Positions 11,519 to 22,728 of a stretch of DNA of 64,000 bases are shown piece after piece. The stretch lies in the NCBI GenBank assembly GCA_951799445.1, contig OX637289.1, forward strand, positions 5,857,321-5,921,320, written 5' to 3'. The stretch's first letter is position 1, and every line of letters starts with the position of its first letter. The notes under the pieces are model-generated. The model was not told the DNA's origin. It did not search any database and saw only the letters and a list, made by a program, of their open reading frames with translations. This DNA comes from Pseudisothecium myosuroides (lineage: Eukaryota > Streptophyta > Bryopsida > Hypnales > Lembophyllaceae). Position numbers and translations under genes: made by a program.

Positions 11519-12320
11519 AAACCACGTGCGGCATAATATAGGGAGGGTTTTATTCTTTTGAGATAAAATTTATAATGGATTTACAATTAAATTAGGGAAC
11601 ATTCAAAGTGGCAAATCCATTATAAATAAATTAGGTAGCCTGAAAATCTAAGCCATTCCAAATTTGTACATGTAATAAAGGGGTTGAGAAATAGGATCCT
11701 ATGTACTGTATTTAGTAGACTACATTCTATACATCTAGGTTTAGGGTGCCTAGATGAATAATCTGGCCGATCCTTGAGAGTTTTTGGTGGATGAGATCTC
11801 ATCGCTCATGATGGGCTTTAGGGTTTAGCTGAACTTGTTGCTGAGTGCCGTTGTCCTTTTTGTTTCAGATTGAGTTTGTTTTTGGAAGTGCACATTGGGA
11901 TCGACTTGGCGCCTGTCCATCTAAACTCAGGGTGTGTTTTTGGGTATGGAAATTTGTTGTGAGGATTCAAGACATGTTCTGCTGCGATTTAGGGTGTTCA
12001 ATTTCACTCTTTGTGACAGAATGGCAGCATACATATGTTTCTTTTGATCGGAGGTTTTTTGTAGGTGCGAGTGTTCCTCAATGCTTGCTTTCCTTTGTTT
12101 GTTGTTTTTGGGAAGAGAGGGGGGCATTTCCTTCGTGAATTTGTGCTTCCTAGATCTGTGCCGTCAAAACTCAATAGCGCCGGATTTCTTCCCCACCTCG
12201 TGGGCTTCTTCATTTTTCCATTGTTGTTTCCACATTGTTGCCTTCTTTGCTTCCCGTTGTTGTTTGTCACTTCTAATTTCAAATCTTATTGCGTTACTAG
12301 CAGTCAATTGAGCTTGCGGG
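11519..12320. other. Intergenic DNA or leader of the hypothetical gene
   Basis: Less AT-rich than its surroundings from about 11820. It contains plausible leader sequence with TTTTGTTTCAG near 11858-11868 as a possible acceptor. The open frames here overlap on both strands and none looks like a known protein. Confidence 0.3.
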
Positions 12321-13508
12321 ATGGCCCCGCCAAAACGCATCGTTGTGGAGGCACCTACAAATCTGAACAAAGAGCCTTTAGAGCTAGGTGATTCATCATC
12401 CAATCTGAGACTCCTTTTTCATGTTTCTCTCAATGTTTTGGGGTCACATTAATGCCGCAATGATTCATCTGTCCTGTGTTGACAATACTCTTGCATTAGT
12501 GTTGTTGAATTAACAGTAGGGTTAGTTTAAAGCATGTTTAAATTCCCCTTCTCCATTGAAGTTTGTCTCTATAAAGCGTACACCCTTGCTCACTGTCCAT
12601 CTCAGTAGAACTCGGTCTTCAACCAAGATGTTAGAAGCTTAAAGTTTGCTGTGATTTTGGGAGATCCAAAAGGGCAAAGGAAGGGGAAGGATTGGTTGAA
12701 ACAAAAATGCTGTCCATTGAGTCCCTAGTGCTGTGGACGATGCACAAGTTCAAATTGTAGACATGCCTTGAGCGTCCACAGTCACGGATGAGGAGTAAGC
12801 AACCACGTTGAAGGTCATGGCACAACTGACCCTCATCAACAACCGCATAAGGGATGTCATGAGGAACACCCCTGAGTTTGCTACACTTCGACTTGCTCAA
12901 GCTGATGCTGCAACAGGTCCATCACGATATCGGGCAACGTTGGAGGAAGTCCTTCTCTCCCGATTTGAGCACAATTTTGCGTTGCTGCGGAAGTCTTGGG
13001 TTCTCAAAACCGCCATGCCTAGTCGTCTACAAACATCCCCACTTGGCAATTTGTCCATTGCCGAGCTCATAGAGTTACGGAGCTTTCTCAAGGCAGGGTG
13101 GGGGCATGAGTTCTCTGTTCCTCGTGGTGGTGGTAACAACGCTGATCAAGCTGTTTGGATTACTCCAGCATGGAGATTGTGAGTAACCTATTTGTAATTC
13201 CATTTTTGTTTTATTGTGAGCTGCAAGATTGCAATTGCAGAATTCATCATTTTTTATCTAAGTCCTCTACATGTGATTTGCGAGTGAACATGTGTGATGA
13301 GACAGATTTTTGAGCAAGAGCATTCTTTTTTGAGTCCCTAGACATTTGAATTTTTTGGGAGATTTACAGGCAACAGTGTGAGTGCTGCAACAATTTTAGG
13401 GCTGCAGCCATGAGGATTCAGGACACCAATTTTGACCACCTTGTGTTTGTTAACACATGTCATGAGTACATTTTTTGGACAAGAGCAGACAGTAAATGCT
13501 CTTTGTAA
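12321..13508 (+). CDS. Hypothetical protein, proposed three-exon gene
   Basis: Proposed exons are 12321-12387, 12800-13178 and 13370-13508, giving 194 residues. The middle exon encodes a helix-rich stretch (for example NNRIRDVMRNTPEFATLRLA and LSIAELIELRSFLKAGWG). It ends at a good donor (TT|GTGAGT). The next good acceptor (TTTACAG at 13369) continues in phase into a Cys-rich tail starting QQCECCNN. The first exon begins MAPPKRIVVEAP and also joins in phase, but its downstream acceptor (GAGTAAG|CA) has no pyrimidine tract and is weak. I recognise no domain. It could be a real lineage-specific gene, a transposon-derived gene or a fragment. The phase agreement at both junctions is the main support. 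Confidence 0.35.
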
Positions 13509-14136
13509 ACCTTGTATAATGCATACTCTCAAATTTCATGTTTGTTGCGTTCTCGTGTGTGATGTTGGATTTTTACTGAATTCACATGTACTCCTACCAA
13601 GTTCTTTCGTAGTTTTTGGACTTCTGGGGAATGATTGACAAATTGTTGAAGTTCTTGTACTTTGATCAGTCATTGATGCATTGCACAAAGCTAAATGGAA
13701 GTTTGTGTCTTCGGTTTTAGCGTACGCTTTGAGTTCTACAACACCCAAACTTTAAACACTTCTAATGTCAAAATGCACCATAGAAATGCATGAAAAATGA
13801 AGAATTCCATTTTTCTTCTCTTTGTACTTTTTTTCTAACCATTGCTTTAATTTTGCTTTTCAATGCATTTTTTTCCTTATAAGTAATATACACTATAAAA
13901 AATTGCCTTTACATGGACACTATAAGTAATCCTAGAGTGCCATAAAATAGGCATTTTTCAAAATATAAGTAATTATAGGGAGGATTTTATTTTGGACTAG
14001 GAGGTAAATAGGCCCCTAAAAAATACCCCTTGACCGCACGTGGTGCACAAAATGTTTTAAGAGTGCGCCTCCCAATAATTTGTTGTTCCAGAATCCAGAA
14101 CTACTGATTTGGACAATGGAGTTTTTTTTATACATT
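13509..14136. other. Intergenic DNA
   Basis: Downstream of the hypothetical gene. AT-rich, with short open frames on both strands and no recognised feature. Confidence 0.35.
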
Positions 14137-15455
14137 AACCCCTAAAAAACCAACAACGTTTTCGGACAGCATAGAGATTTTGGGCAACTCACTACGAACG
14201 GAAATTTTATTTTTTCTTTGAAATTTTCACACAACATGTGCCTAAGGATCAACTTTAAGGTGCAACAATTTTCGTAACTTTTGACTACATGGTTAAAAAG
14301 TTATCGTGTCATATGTAATTTTCATTGTTCAGCGGGCAACTCAAAAAATTCTTTAAAAATCACTTTCTTAAGAAATAAAAATTTGAAATTGTCTTTTTAG
14401 ATTTATATTTAAGGTAGGAGGCTGTAAAATAGAGCAAGCATTAAGAATGGACCCTATATATGGTTGTGAAATGGACATGAGTTGATCCTAAAATTGACTA
14501 GTACAATCATTGAATGAATCAAGGAAAAAATCATTATTTCTCTTTGCTTTCTCCATTTTTATTTAGAATCGCAAGTGAACCGTTTATAAAAGACCTAGGG
14601 TCACAAATAGGGATCTACGACCCAACTTGTTTGAAAATTCATAAGTAATTTAGAAATGCTCGGAAAAATATGAAACTACTTGGGTTAGATTCCTCATCAA
14701 TTTTTCTACATCTGAAAAATGAGCTAAAAATATTCCCGTCCAAGGAAATAAATGAAAAAGGTAGACCAACCCTTAGATGCTCCATTTTTGACCCTCCTAC
14801 CTTATATGAAAAGCTTTGAATCATTCCATTTTGATTAATGAGATGAGAGTTATGAGGAGTTTTAATTTGTGGGTAGTTATGGAATCTCTATTCTAAAATA
14901 AACTTTGAAGTCCTTTATTTAACTCAGTTTTCTATGATTTGAAAAAAATTAAAAAAACATTGGGCGTAGATTGTTTATTACAACATTACAACCATTGGAA
15001 TTGTCATTTTTCAATTCTATAACTAAATTCTTAACAATATAGTGTTTTGATCATTCTCTAATTCTTTCTACTTACTATACTTTTCCTATATGTTGTATAA
15101 TTCCAAATGATCTAAAAAATTTCAAGCATGTAGTCAACTTGCCTTGAAGAATGAATCCAAAAAATTACCACCAAAATGGACATTTTTTCATGCAAATGTG
15201 ACCTTGTGAAGTGCTTTTTTGCAAGGCCTAAAAAAAGATTTTTGTCAATTCAAACGCTAATATCTTGCAATCTACACGGTGGAAATTGAAGAAATTTTTT
15301 TCTCATCTTCTCAAACCAGCGTACTACACTATTACAAAATCCTACAGTTATGTATGTCCAAAAATGGTTTCTTTCTAAAATTTGGTACTTGTACTAGAAA
15401 TGGCAGTCTTGGAGCGTTTTTGGTGAAAACATAGTCAAAAACCTTTAGGGATTAA
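14137..15455. mobile_element. TTAA-type element with a nested MITE
   Basis: TTAA at 14137-14140 and 15452-15455, with ends TTAACCCCTAAAAAACC and AACCTTTAGGGATTAA. The left half carries GGGCAACTCACTACGA, shared with the arms at 17582 and 20300. The right half resembles the 1261 subfamily. The MITE at 14410-14804 interrupts it where the 17582 arm runs on without interruption. The uninterrupted length is about 920 bp. Confidence 0.7.
14410..14804. mobile_element. MITE of the TAAGGTAG family, nested
   Basis: 395 bp with ends TAAGGTAGGAGG and CCTCCTACCTTA. It is inserted in the TTAA element above: GATTTATAT before it and GAAAAGCTTT after it correspond to GATTTATATATACG and GGGAAGCTTT near 17869-17883. 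Relatives are at 26789, 27812, 49722 and 53830. The interior is nearly collinear with 49722. Confidence 0.75.
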
Positions 15456-15639
15456 AATTTGTCATGTCAATGAATCAAAACTATAATATTAGCATATGTG
15501 TTGGCATTGAGGTTTAAATTTGGAACCTTGCTTTTGCAAACCACATTCCCCATTCAACACACTACCTCCTGAAAAGAGACAGGCAGCTCTGCCTTGGACA
15601 CCCACCCAAATGAAAAATCTGCAACGTGTGATTATTTTA
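15456..15639. other. Intergenic DNA
   Basis: No feature recognised before the tandem repeats begin. Confidence 0.3.
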
Positions 15640-15830
15640 AAAAAAGGAAGACCATCCTTTGCTGCCGTGCGATGCAAATCGAAAACAAATGTCGCTTGAA
15701 GTAAAAAGAAAGAAGACCACCCTTCGCCCCCCTACAATGCAAATAAAAAAAACTGTCAATGAAATAAAAAGAAAGAAGACCACCCTTCATCCCCATGCAA
15801 TGTGAATAAAAAAAATTGTCAATGAAGGAT
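15640..15830. repeat. 63-bp tandem repeat, three imperfect copies
   Basis: The unit contains AAAGAAAGAAGACCACCCTT followed by a C-rich patch and an A-rich patch ending in TGTCAATGAA. The last two copies (from 15703 and 15766) are close; the first (from about 15640) is diverged. Confidence 0.7.
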
Positions 15831-16375
15831 GCTCAAACTAAAATGACCTCTCAAGTTCTCCGTGATTTGGACCGCTTTGAATTGTTGCGGTGAATTTGTG
15901 AGTTTTAATTTGTAGTTCTTCATGATTATTTCCGTTTACAAGATTATACTTGAGGCTTGAAGTTTTGAATTATTGTTGAACTTCATTATTGGGTATGCTA
16001 ACTTCGTTACATGATTGCAGAGTATAATCTGTGCGCTCTCTCTCACATAATGCTTTCGAAGGATGCTCAAATTGAAATGACCTCAAGTTCTCCATAATTT
16101 GGACTGCTTTGAATTGTTACAATGAATTTTTGAGTTTTGCAGTTCTTCATGATTATTTGCAATTACGAGATTATAATTAAGGCTTGAAGTTTTGAATTAT
16201 TGCTTGACTTCCATGATTTGGACCGCTTTGAATTGTTGCGTTGAATTTGTGAATCGTGCAGTTTTTCATGATTATTTGCATTTACAAAATTATACTGAAG
16301 GCTTGAAGTTTTGATTTATTGTTGGACTTCATTATTGGGCATGCTAACTTTGTTACATGATTGCATGGTATAATC
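15829..16375. repeat. Tandem array of about 240-bp units, middle unit shortened
   Basis: Three units starting near 15829, 16062 and 16208. Each carries GATTTGGACCGCTTTGAATT or a variant, then TTCATGATTATTT, then AGGCTTGAAGTTTTGA. The first and third continue into TTCATTATTGGGYATGCTAAC; the middle one lacks that part. The array is non-coding as far as I can see. Confidence 0.75.
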
Positions 16376-17327
16376 AACATGGAGAAATGGTGCTCCTATA
16401 GAAAGATTCCAAAACTCTTTCATGAAGTTTGAATATAATCTACATGTGAAAGAGATGTTAGAAATTTGGATTATTAGGTAATGTCCTACCTAATAATGCG
16501 CCTGCCCAAGAACTTTTTGTTTCATGAATTGGAAATAAGAAAGGCACACTTGTTCTTTATGTAACAAATTTCTTCCTTGTAGGTATTGTTGTGGGTGAAT
16601 CAGGCCAGCACTTAGATGATGTGATTGTCCTCGATGAAAGTGAAGATGCTCCTAAATGTTGAGTGCAATTGTATGAGACCATGGGTGAAGATGGTGTAGA
16701 AATTGCAGCTGCCTCATGTATATTCCAGTGACTTATGGTGATCGCGACATTATGAATAGTTTGTTAGTGTAGATAATGCAAATGCTGAAACACTTCTCGT
16801 GTTTTGTGTAATATGTGTAAAAGAGCTATAATGCAATGTTGTAAGTTTAAATGATTTTTGTCCAATGAGTGTATGCCATGTGTGCAGGAATTAGTCCATG
16901 ACTACCCTTCTATTGGTTTTGTACGTTGTTTTACACTATCACCTCAAAAGAGGCAGCATCAAATTTAAATGTGCACATTAAAAAAATAAATTGTTACTTA
17001 TAAAATCTATTGAATTTTTTTTGATTTGGTTCAAAAAATTTTAAGTGCCTAGAGCGACAAAAAACTTTTGGCCTCTATTTAGATTTCCATTAAATTGATC
17101 AAGTCATAACTACCAATGCCTAGAACAACTAAAAACTATTGATTTTCTAATGATTTGGTCATAGTTTTCTAGCAGTAATAGATAACAAGTTGAAAACACT
17201 AGAATGTATTAGCCTATAATTGATCCAGAAAGTCTAGTTAAGAGAGCTTGTAAAATATTTACGTTTTTTCTTTTCCTTTGAAATCACATAAGATATGAAA
17301 AAAGAGGAGTCATATGAAGGGCAACTG
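16376..17327. other. Intergenic DNA with a short coding-like remnant
   Basis: Around 16582-16661 a frame reads GIVVGESGQHLDDVIVLDE and ends in a stop after EDAPKC. It follows TTCCTTGTAG, a possible acceptor. It is too short to name and may be an exon remnant. Nothing else recognised. Confidence 0.25.
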
Positions 17328-17549
17328 CATTAGATGTTTTTCAGCCCCTTTGGAGGGCTGTGAGTTCCCTAGAGTTCCCAGCCTCGAAAATAGGCCAAAA
17401 CTATTGCGCTAACGTGGCTGAGAGACTGCCACATTAATTTCCGGGAAAAAAAAAAAAAAAATTGACAACGGCGTTCTTTAAGGCCTGGGGGAACAGAGCC
17501 GGGAACAGGCCTGAAATGGCCCTCCAGACCCCCTGAATCTCATCTAATG
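17328..17549. mobile_element. MITE of the CATTAGA family
   Basis: 222 bp from CATTAGATG to CATCTAATG. The interior is GC-rich (CAGCCCCTTTGGAGGGCTG, GAGTTCCC, GGGAACAG) and so unlike the AT-rich surroundings. The same ends and GAGTTCCC motifs occur at 52850 and 60961. Confidence 0.65.
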
Positions 17550-17581
17550 ATCACGTACGGTTCTAAGAGGGATTGTTTAGC

Positions 17582-17950
17582 TTAACACCTAAATGCCCAA
17601 ACATTGTTTTCTGGCAACATAGCAATTTTGGGCAACTCACTACGAGTGGAGTTTAATATTTTTTTCATTGAAAATTTCACACAATGTGTGCCCAAGGAAT
17701 AGCTTTAAGGCTCAATAATTTTTATAACTTTTGACTTCATGGTTAAAAAGTTACTGCATGATATGTAATTTTCATTGCTTGGCGGTAGTCCAGGCAGTTC
17801 AAAAAACTTCTTTAAAAATCACTTTTAAAAAAAATAAAAATTTGAAATTGGTTCTTTAGATTTATATATACGTGGGAAGCTTTAAATTATTCCATTTGGA
17901 TTAAAGAGATGAAAATTATGAAGAGTTTTAGTTTGTGGGTAGTTATGGTT
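17582..17950. mobile_element. Left arm of a TTAA-type foldback element
   Basis: It starts TTAACACCTAAATGCCC and carries GGGCAACTCACTACGA. About 310 bp repeats in inverted orientation at 19347-20300. Position 17710 shows the single TTAA (AGCTTTAAGGCTC) that is occupied by an insertion in the right arm. The 17940-18020 stretch is itself palindromic (TTAGTTTGTGGGTAG against its complement). Confidence 0.7.
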
Positions 17951-18811
17951 TTCAAAGACTCCATACCTATCCACAAACTAAAATTCCTCATAACTTTCAT
18001 CTCATTAATCCAAATGCAATGATTTAACTCCTAAACGTCACAAAGCAAACAATGAAAGTGAGGAGCTTTCCTTCACTCTCTAGAGCATTCGTGAAAACTT
18101 GAAATGTACTTGATTATAGAAGTTTTCACCGTTGTATTTTGAAGCCAACTTCGTAATGCTTGCAAATTTGAAATTTCTTGGAGAATCAATTGTGCGGACT
18201 TTGAGATTATGAGCTTTGATGAACTTGGTATTCTGCGGATCTTGCTATTTTTTAAGAACTCCCGGAGCCGAGTTCGAGCATCTTTACCGGTGAATGCGAA
18301 AAGGGACACGCCACATGCTAAATGGCGTGTGTTAGGTGGCAGAAAGGGGCCGCTCCTTTTCTGTTCCCCCACCGGCACCTCCCAAATTGGCTGATTTTGT
18401 CAGGAATTCCCAAACTTTGAGGCACGGGCTTACTGTATATGAGGCACCTCCCAAATCACTAACCCAACACCAATTGAGTCATGATACATCCATAAGCTCA
18501 AAATTCAAGGGAGTAGCGTGTTCCAAGTCAATCTTGGAAAGCACTGCAAGTTCCAATGACCGGGCTGTTTTTTGAATTGGCTAGTGTTGACAACGAAGCC
18601 CGGCTGCAACTGGTGGGACGCCTACCAGCTCCCGGGCACACCAAACAGTTTGCCGGGGCAGTGTGGAGTGCCCCAGTGGAGATGCTCTTAGAAATTTGCA
18701 GAGGGCAAACTACAAATCACATGCCCATGAGCTTTGAGTATGACGTAGCAAGTGTAGCCAAGAATCCAGGGGAAAAAAATCTCTTCGGAATTCGTGGAAT
18801 CCCAACGTCGA
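17951..18811. other. Spacer between the two arms
   Basis: Contains a lone element end, TTTAACTCCTAAACG, at about 18023. It also holds moderately GC-rich DNA with several short open frames on both strands. No gene recognised. Confidence 0.3.
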
Positions 18812-19107
18812 GGACGTCGCAGGACGCTAAATGAGTCTCACGAAGTGGGACCAGCAGGGTAAAAACACAAGTTCTTGGGGGGTTTAAGTAAAATCTTGCC
18901 CCTATATTGAGCCGTGTCTAGGGTATGTTCTAGACCTCTTTTAGCTAATTTGGGGTCTCTGGTCGCAAATATGAATTCAAAATTTGCAAAAAAAAAATTG
19001 TGTGAAAAATAAAAAATTCCTGCGTTTTTCCCTGGGGTAAAATTCCTGCGTTTTCACACTGCCAGTTCCACTTCATGGGACTCATTTAGCGTCTTGCGAG
19101 GATGTCC
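18812..19107. mobile_element. Inverted-repeat element with conserved interior
   Basis: 296 bp with terminal repeats GGACGTCGCAGGACGC and GCGTCTTGCGAGGATGTCC, continuing inward as TAAATGAGTC / GACTCATTTA. The central part (GCTAATTTGGGGTCTCTGG) also occurs in 31512-31743, which has quite different ends. Confidence 0.7.
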
Positions 19108-19346
19108 GAAAGTAGCAAGATTCGAGGCAGGGTGTGTTTGCTTCCTCGATACGGCCCATGTACACATTTCTTGCACAATGCAATTATTCAAAAGTGGGTT
19201 TGATCCAAGGCGTGGATTGGGCTAATTTGTAGCCTTAAATTAATATTTTAGGCTCACGTACAGATTGCGCTTGAAAACAACTCCAGAATTCAGCAAAAAA
19301 AATTTCAATCATATGCGTCTGAAAAACGTCCGCTCTGACACACATG

Positions 19347-20300
19347 AGTTAAAGCTTCCCACATATATATATAAATCTAAAGAACCAAATTCAAATTTTT
19401 ATTTTTATTAAAAGTGAATTTTAAAGAAGTTTTTTGAGTTGCTTGGGCTGCCCGCCAAGCAATGAAAATTACCTATCATGCAATAACTTTTTAACCAAGA
19501 AATCAAAAGTCATAAAAATTATTGGGCCTTAACCTCTAAATGCCCAAGGCTTGTTTTGAGCCTCTTGGAATTTGCTCTAAATTGAACAAAAAGCCAACAT
19601 TTTGATAAGTTGAATCAATTTTTTTTTAATTGTAACTGTACAAATTCAAACTAGACATGTTAGAGATCACAAAGGAAATGAAAACACAACAATATCATTT
19701 AAGGATTGAAAGATTATAATGTTTAATCATCAGGGTGTTAAAACTATGAAAATCTTTGAGCTCTCTTTTTGCATTTCAAATCTAAAAAGTTCAAGACTAA
19801 AAAAATATGAGGTTGAAGGGCCTAAAAAATATAACCCCAATCAATTTATGACTTCTCAAAATCTACTCTACAATTTTTTAAATGAATTTCTAGTGTGATT
19901 TTTTCTCCAAGATCTAGTGTATTTGAGGCTCATTATTTTCCAAGTGCCCTCAACACTACAAAAAGTCAAGATTGCAATAGGTACCTCTGCACAAAATCTT
20001 GAATAGAAAAATCATAATCATTTATTTTTAAAATCGGATTTTTGATGCTAAAATTAGACTTCAAAAAGAATCTTTCAAAAATATAAACTACTAAAAATAG
20101 CAATTTGGTAAGGTTTTATTTAACTTCAAAATTTCTTCAACACCACATTTGGGTGCCTTGGGCATTTAGGGGTTAAAGTTACTCTTTGGGCACACATTGT
20201 GTAAAATTTTCAAAGAAAAAAAATAAAAACTCCACTTGTAGTGAGCTACCCAAAATCGCTATGTTGCCAAAAAAATGCAGTTTTTACATTTAGGGGTTAA
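19347..20300. mobile_element. Right arm of the TTAA-type foldback, with an insertion
   Basis: Reverse complement of 17582-17900, ending ACATTTAGGGGTTAA (TTAA at 20297-20300). It is split at its internal TTAA by the 648-bp element below. Whether 17582-20300 is one foldback element or two inverted truncated copies cannot be told by eye. Confidence 0.7.
19529..20176. mobile_element. TTAA-type element, precisely nested
   Basis: TTAA at 19529-19532 and 20173-20176, with ends TTAACCTCTAAATGCCCAAG and CTTGGGCATTTAGGGGTTAA. The host arm reads ATTATTGGGCC-TTAA on the left and TTAA-AGTTACTCTTTGGG on the right. The uninterrupted sister arm at 17700-17725 has one TTAA at that point. This is direct evidence of a TTAA target duplication. 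A reversed copy is at 38430-39098. Confidence 0.9.
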
Positions 20301-20721
20301 AAATGCATAAAATATCAAAAAATAGATCTTACAAATAATCTAAGTATATAGGAGTGATTTTTTTTAAGACTAGAGCTATGTGATTTGGATGTCTTATAAT
20401 TCTAGATTCAATAAAATTTCTAAAATTTTCAGAAGAAAATTCTATTTGAATGTTGAATATTTGAAATCTAATTTTGTAAAACTTTTAAATTTCTAAATGA
20501 AATGGGAAGGTAAGAATTGGAAACAGGTTGGTAATATTGTAAGCAGTGTGCAAAAAAATGAAACTTTGTGCTCAATTTCTTCCACATGTGCAAATTAAGA
20601 TTTTTTGAGCACTTTTTTAGAACCGCTTCCAAAAGTAGCATTGAACTAAGTACTTTATCTAACTCGCACTATAGCTTAGTCTAAAAGATCATAACAACAA
20701 ATTCTTCAAGATGTGCATGTA
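20301..20721. other. Intergenic DNA
   Basis: AT-rich; no feature recognised. Confidence 0.35.
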
Positions 20722-21321
20722 CAGTCGGGTATAGGAACCTTACTAAATTTCCACCTCTAGAAAGTTCATCAACTTCAGGAAGCTCTAGCATGCTCAAAAA
20801 TGAACCAATTTTGGAATCGCAAATTGCGTTGGAATTGCAATGAAGTGCACTTCACCTTCATAAAAAGTGAAAAATGAATTATTTCAAATTATACAACAAT
20901 TTGAATTTCTTTTATACACTATCTACCATTTCATAGAGAACCTTTGGAAGATAGTCAAAGTTTTTTTGCAGTGGGGTGAAGAACAAGCAAGAAATCATAC
21001 AAGCAATTCAAGTGGTATGTTATCAAGTATCTCTTAAGCAATTGTGAAGGTTCATTTCTTATATGTACCATTGAATACAAGTTGTAACTTTCACAAATGT
21101 TGGCAACACTAGATAGTACATAGTATATAGAAAACATCAAACTCTTTGTAAGATTTTCAATTACATATGTGTGTTTGTAATGATGATAAAGTAGACTTCA
21201 TTGTAATTCCAACACAGTTCGAAATTCAAAATTCTGTTCATTTTTGAGTACACACGGGCCTCCCAAAGTTGACCTAATCTCAACAGGATGCAAAAATTTG
21301 TAAGGTTCCTATACCCGACTA
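20722..21321. mobile_element. Tc1/mariner-like element, variant A
   Basis: 600 bp starting CAGTCGGGTATAGGAACC and ending GGTTCCTATACCCGACTA, flanked by TA at 20720-20721 and 21322-21323. The interior is close to that of 35417-36024, but the outermost 15-20 bases differ. A 61-codon minus-strand frame (20955-21140) is kept in both copies. I do not recognise it as transposase. Confidence 0.75.
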
Positions 21322-21323
21322 TA

Positions 21324-22144
21324 TAGTGGTCGGCAAGAAGTATAAGAATCCATGTCACCCAACACTCGACCTATTCAAGTGACAAGGGAAAATGACTATG
21401 GATGTAAAATATCAAAAATCCTTTCACTTTTTATGTTTTTATTTTGAGACTATATATATGTTTGAAATTTTTATGTTTATAGAAAAAAAATGGAAACACA
21501 TGCCTAAAGAATCTGAATTTTTTTTCCTAGGTGTTTCTAGTAGTTCACTTTTATCATGGAGTATAAATATTTATCATATATTTTTATAATTAAAATATTA
21601 AAATATTGTAATTATAGTCTTAAGTTCAAACTGCAATAAAATATTCAATTTTAGAATTTTCCCAAATTTCTAAGTTGGAGTAAAAATTGCATTTCATTAA
21701 CTTCATTTCATTGGTTGGACCAAAATTCAAAAAAGATCACTTTTAAAATCAAATTCATACTAAGTAGAAATAGCTTGAGGATGCCAAAATGCACTACCCA
21801 ATGATCTCTAGATTGAGCATTTTCTTGTGTAGAGAAATTGAAATATATCACAATGAGGAATATCCAATTTCATTCACTAAAAATGTATTCAAGCAACTCT
21901 TACAAAAATTGGGATAGAAAATTAAAAAATTTCATCCAATAGGCTTCCATGAAGGCTTCTAGAAAATACAAAATGTCCTCTTAGGTATTTCAAGGATGAT
22001 TCTAAAACGCCTGAGCAACCAAAAAATGATTGATGAATAACTTTGAGAGAAACTGTAGAAACAAAAAATGAACCTATTCATCAATGAATCTGATAACCTT
22101 TTATTGACAAATTTAGTGACAAAATTTGACCTTCCAGAGTCAAA
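21324..22144. other. Intergenic DNA
   Basis: AT-rich; only short open frames. No feature recognised. Confidence 0.35.
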
Positions 22145-22728
22145 TTAATCCTTAAAGGACTGAATGACCATTGAACGTACATAGGTGATCTCGGGTATGA
22201 AGACATTTTTTAATGGATGTTCTTTAAATTTTGACCCAAAATTGTGAATATATATCCCTTTAGTGGGAATATAATTTTCTTCTAATCAATAGCTATGCTG
22301 CCCTAAACTTTTTGGATAACTCAAGCAACATTAAGCAACATGTGCAAAATTCCTTCTATAATTTTGAAATTTGATAGGTAAGCAACTTATAGGATACAAT
22401 ATGTAAATATAAACTAAAAATTTATATTGTGTAGTGTTTAAAAATTGTGTAGTGTAAAATCTCACTTTAGGAGGAGTCAAAGGTTGTTGGCCCTATTGCA
22501 CAAGCCATTAAGGAAAAAAATTCTTCTAATTTCAAATGTTATAATCTTTCAATGTGCACGGTCAACATTTTTGAAATTTTTTCTAGACATTCTCATAGTT
22601 GTCCAATACAAATTTGTACAATTCAATTTTGAAAAAAAACTTCTTTTTTCCATTTTTTTCCATTGACCTAAAAAGTGGTAGTTTTTCACAATTTGTGCCT
22701 AAAATGTGCCTTGGTCTTTTTGGAATTA
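22145..22728. mobile_element. TTAA-type element, diverged
   Basis: 584 bp with TTAA at 22145-22148 and 22725-22728. Ends are TTAATCCTTAAAGGACTG and CTTGGTCTTTTTGGAATTAA. The right TTAA is shared with the next element. Confidence 0.65.

Noticed and set aside
12004..12403. Short frames on both strands ahead of the hypothetical gene
   Set aside because: They overlap one another and the proposed leader; none has better support than the sense exon at 12321.
20955..21140. 61-codon frame conserved in two mariner-like copies, as a transposase remnant
   Set aside because: Conserved simply because the two copies are similar overall; no DDE motif or DNA-binding domain is visible.
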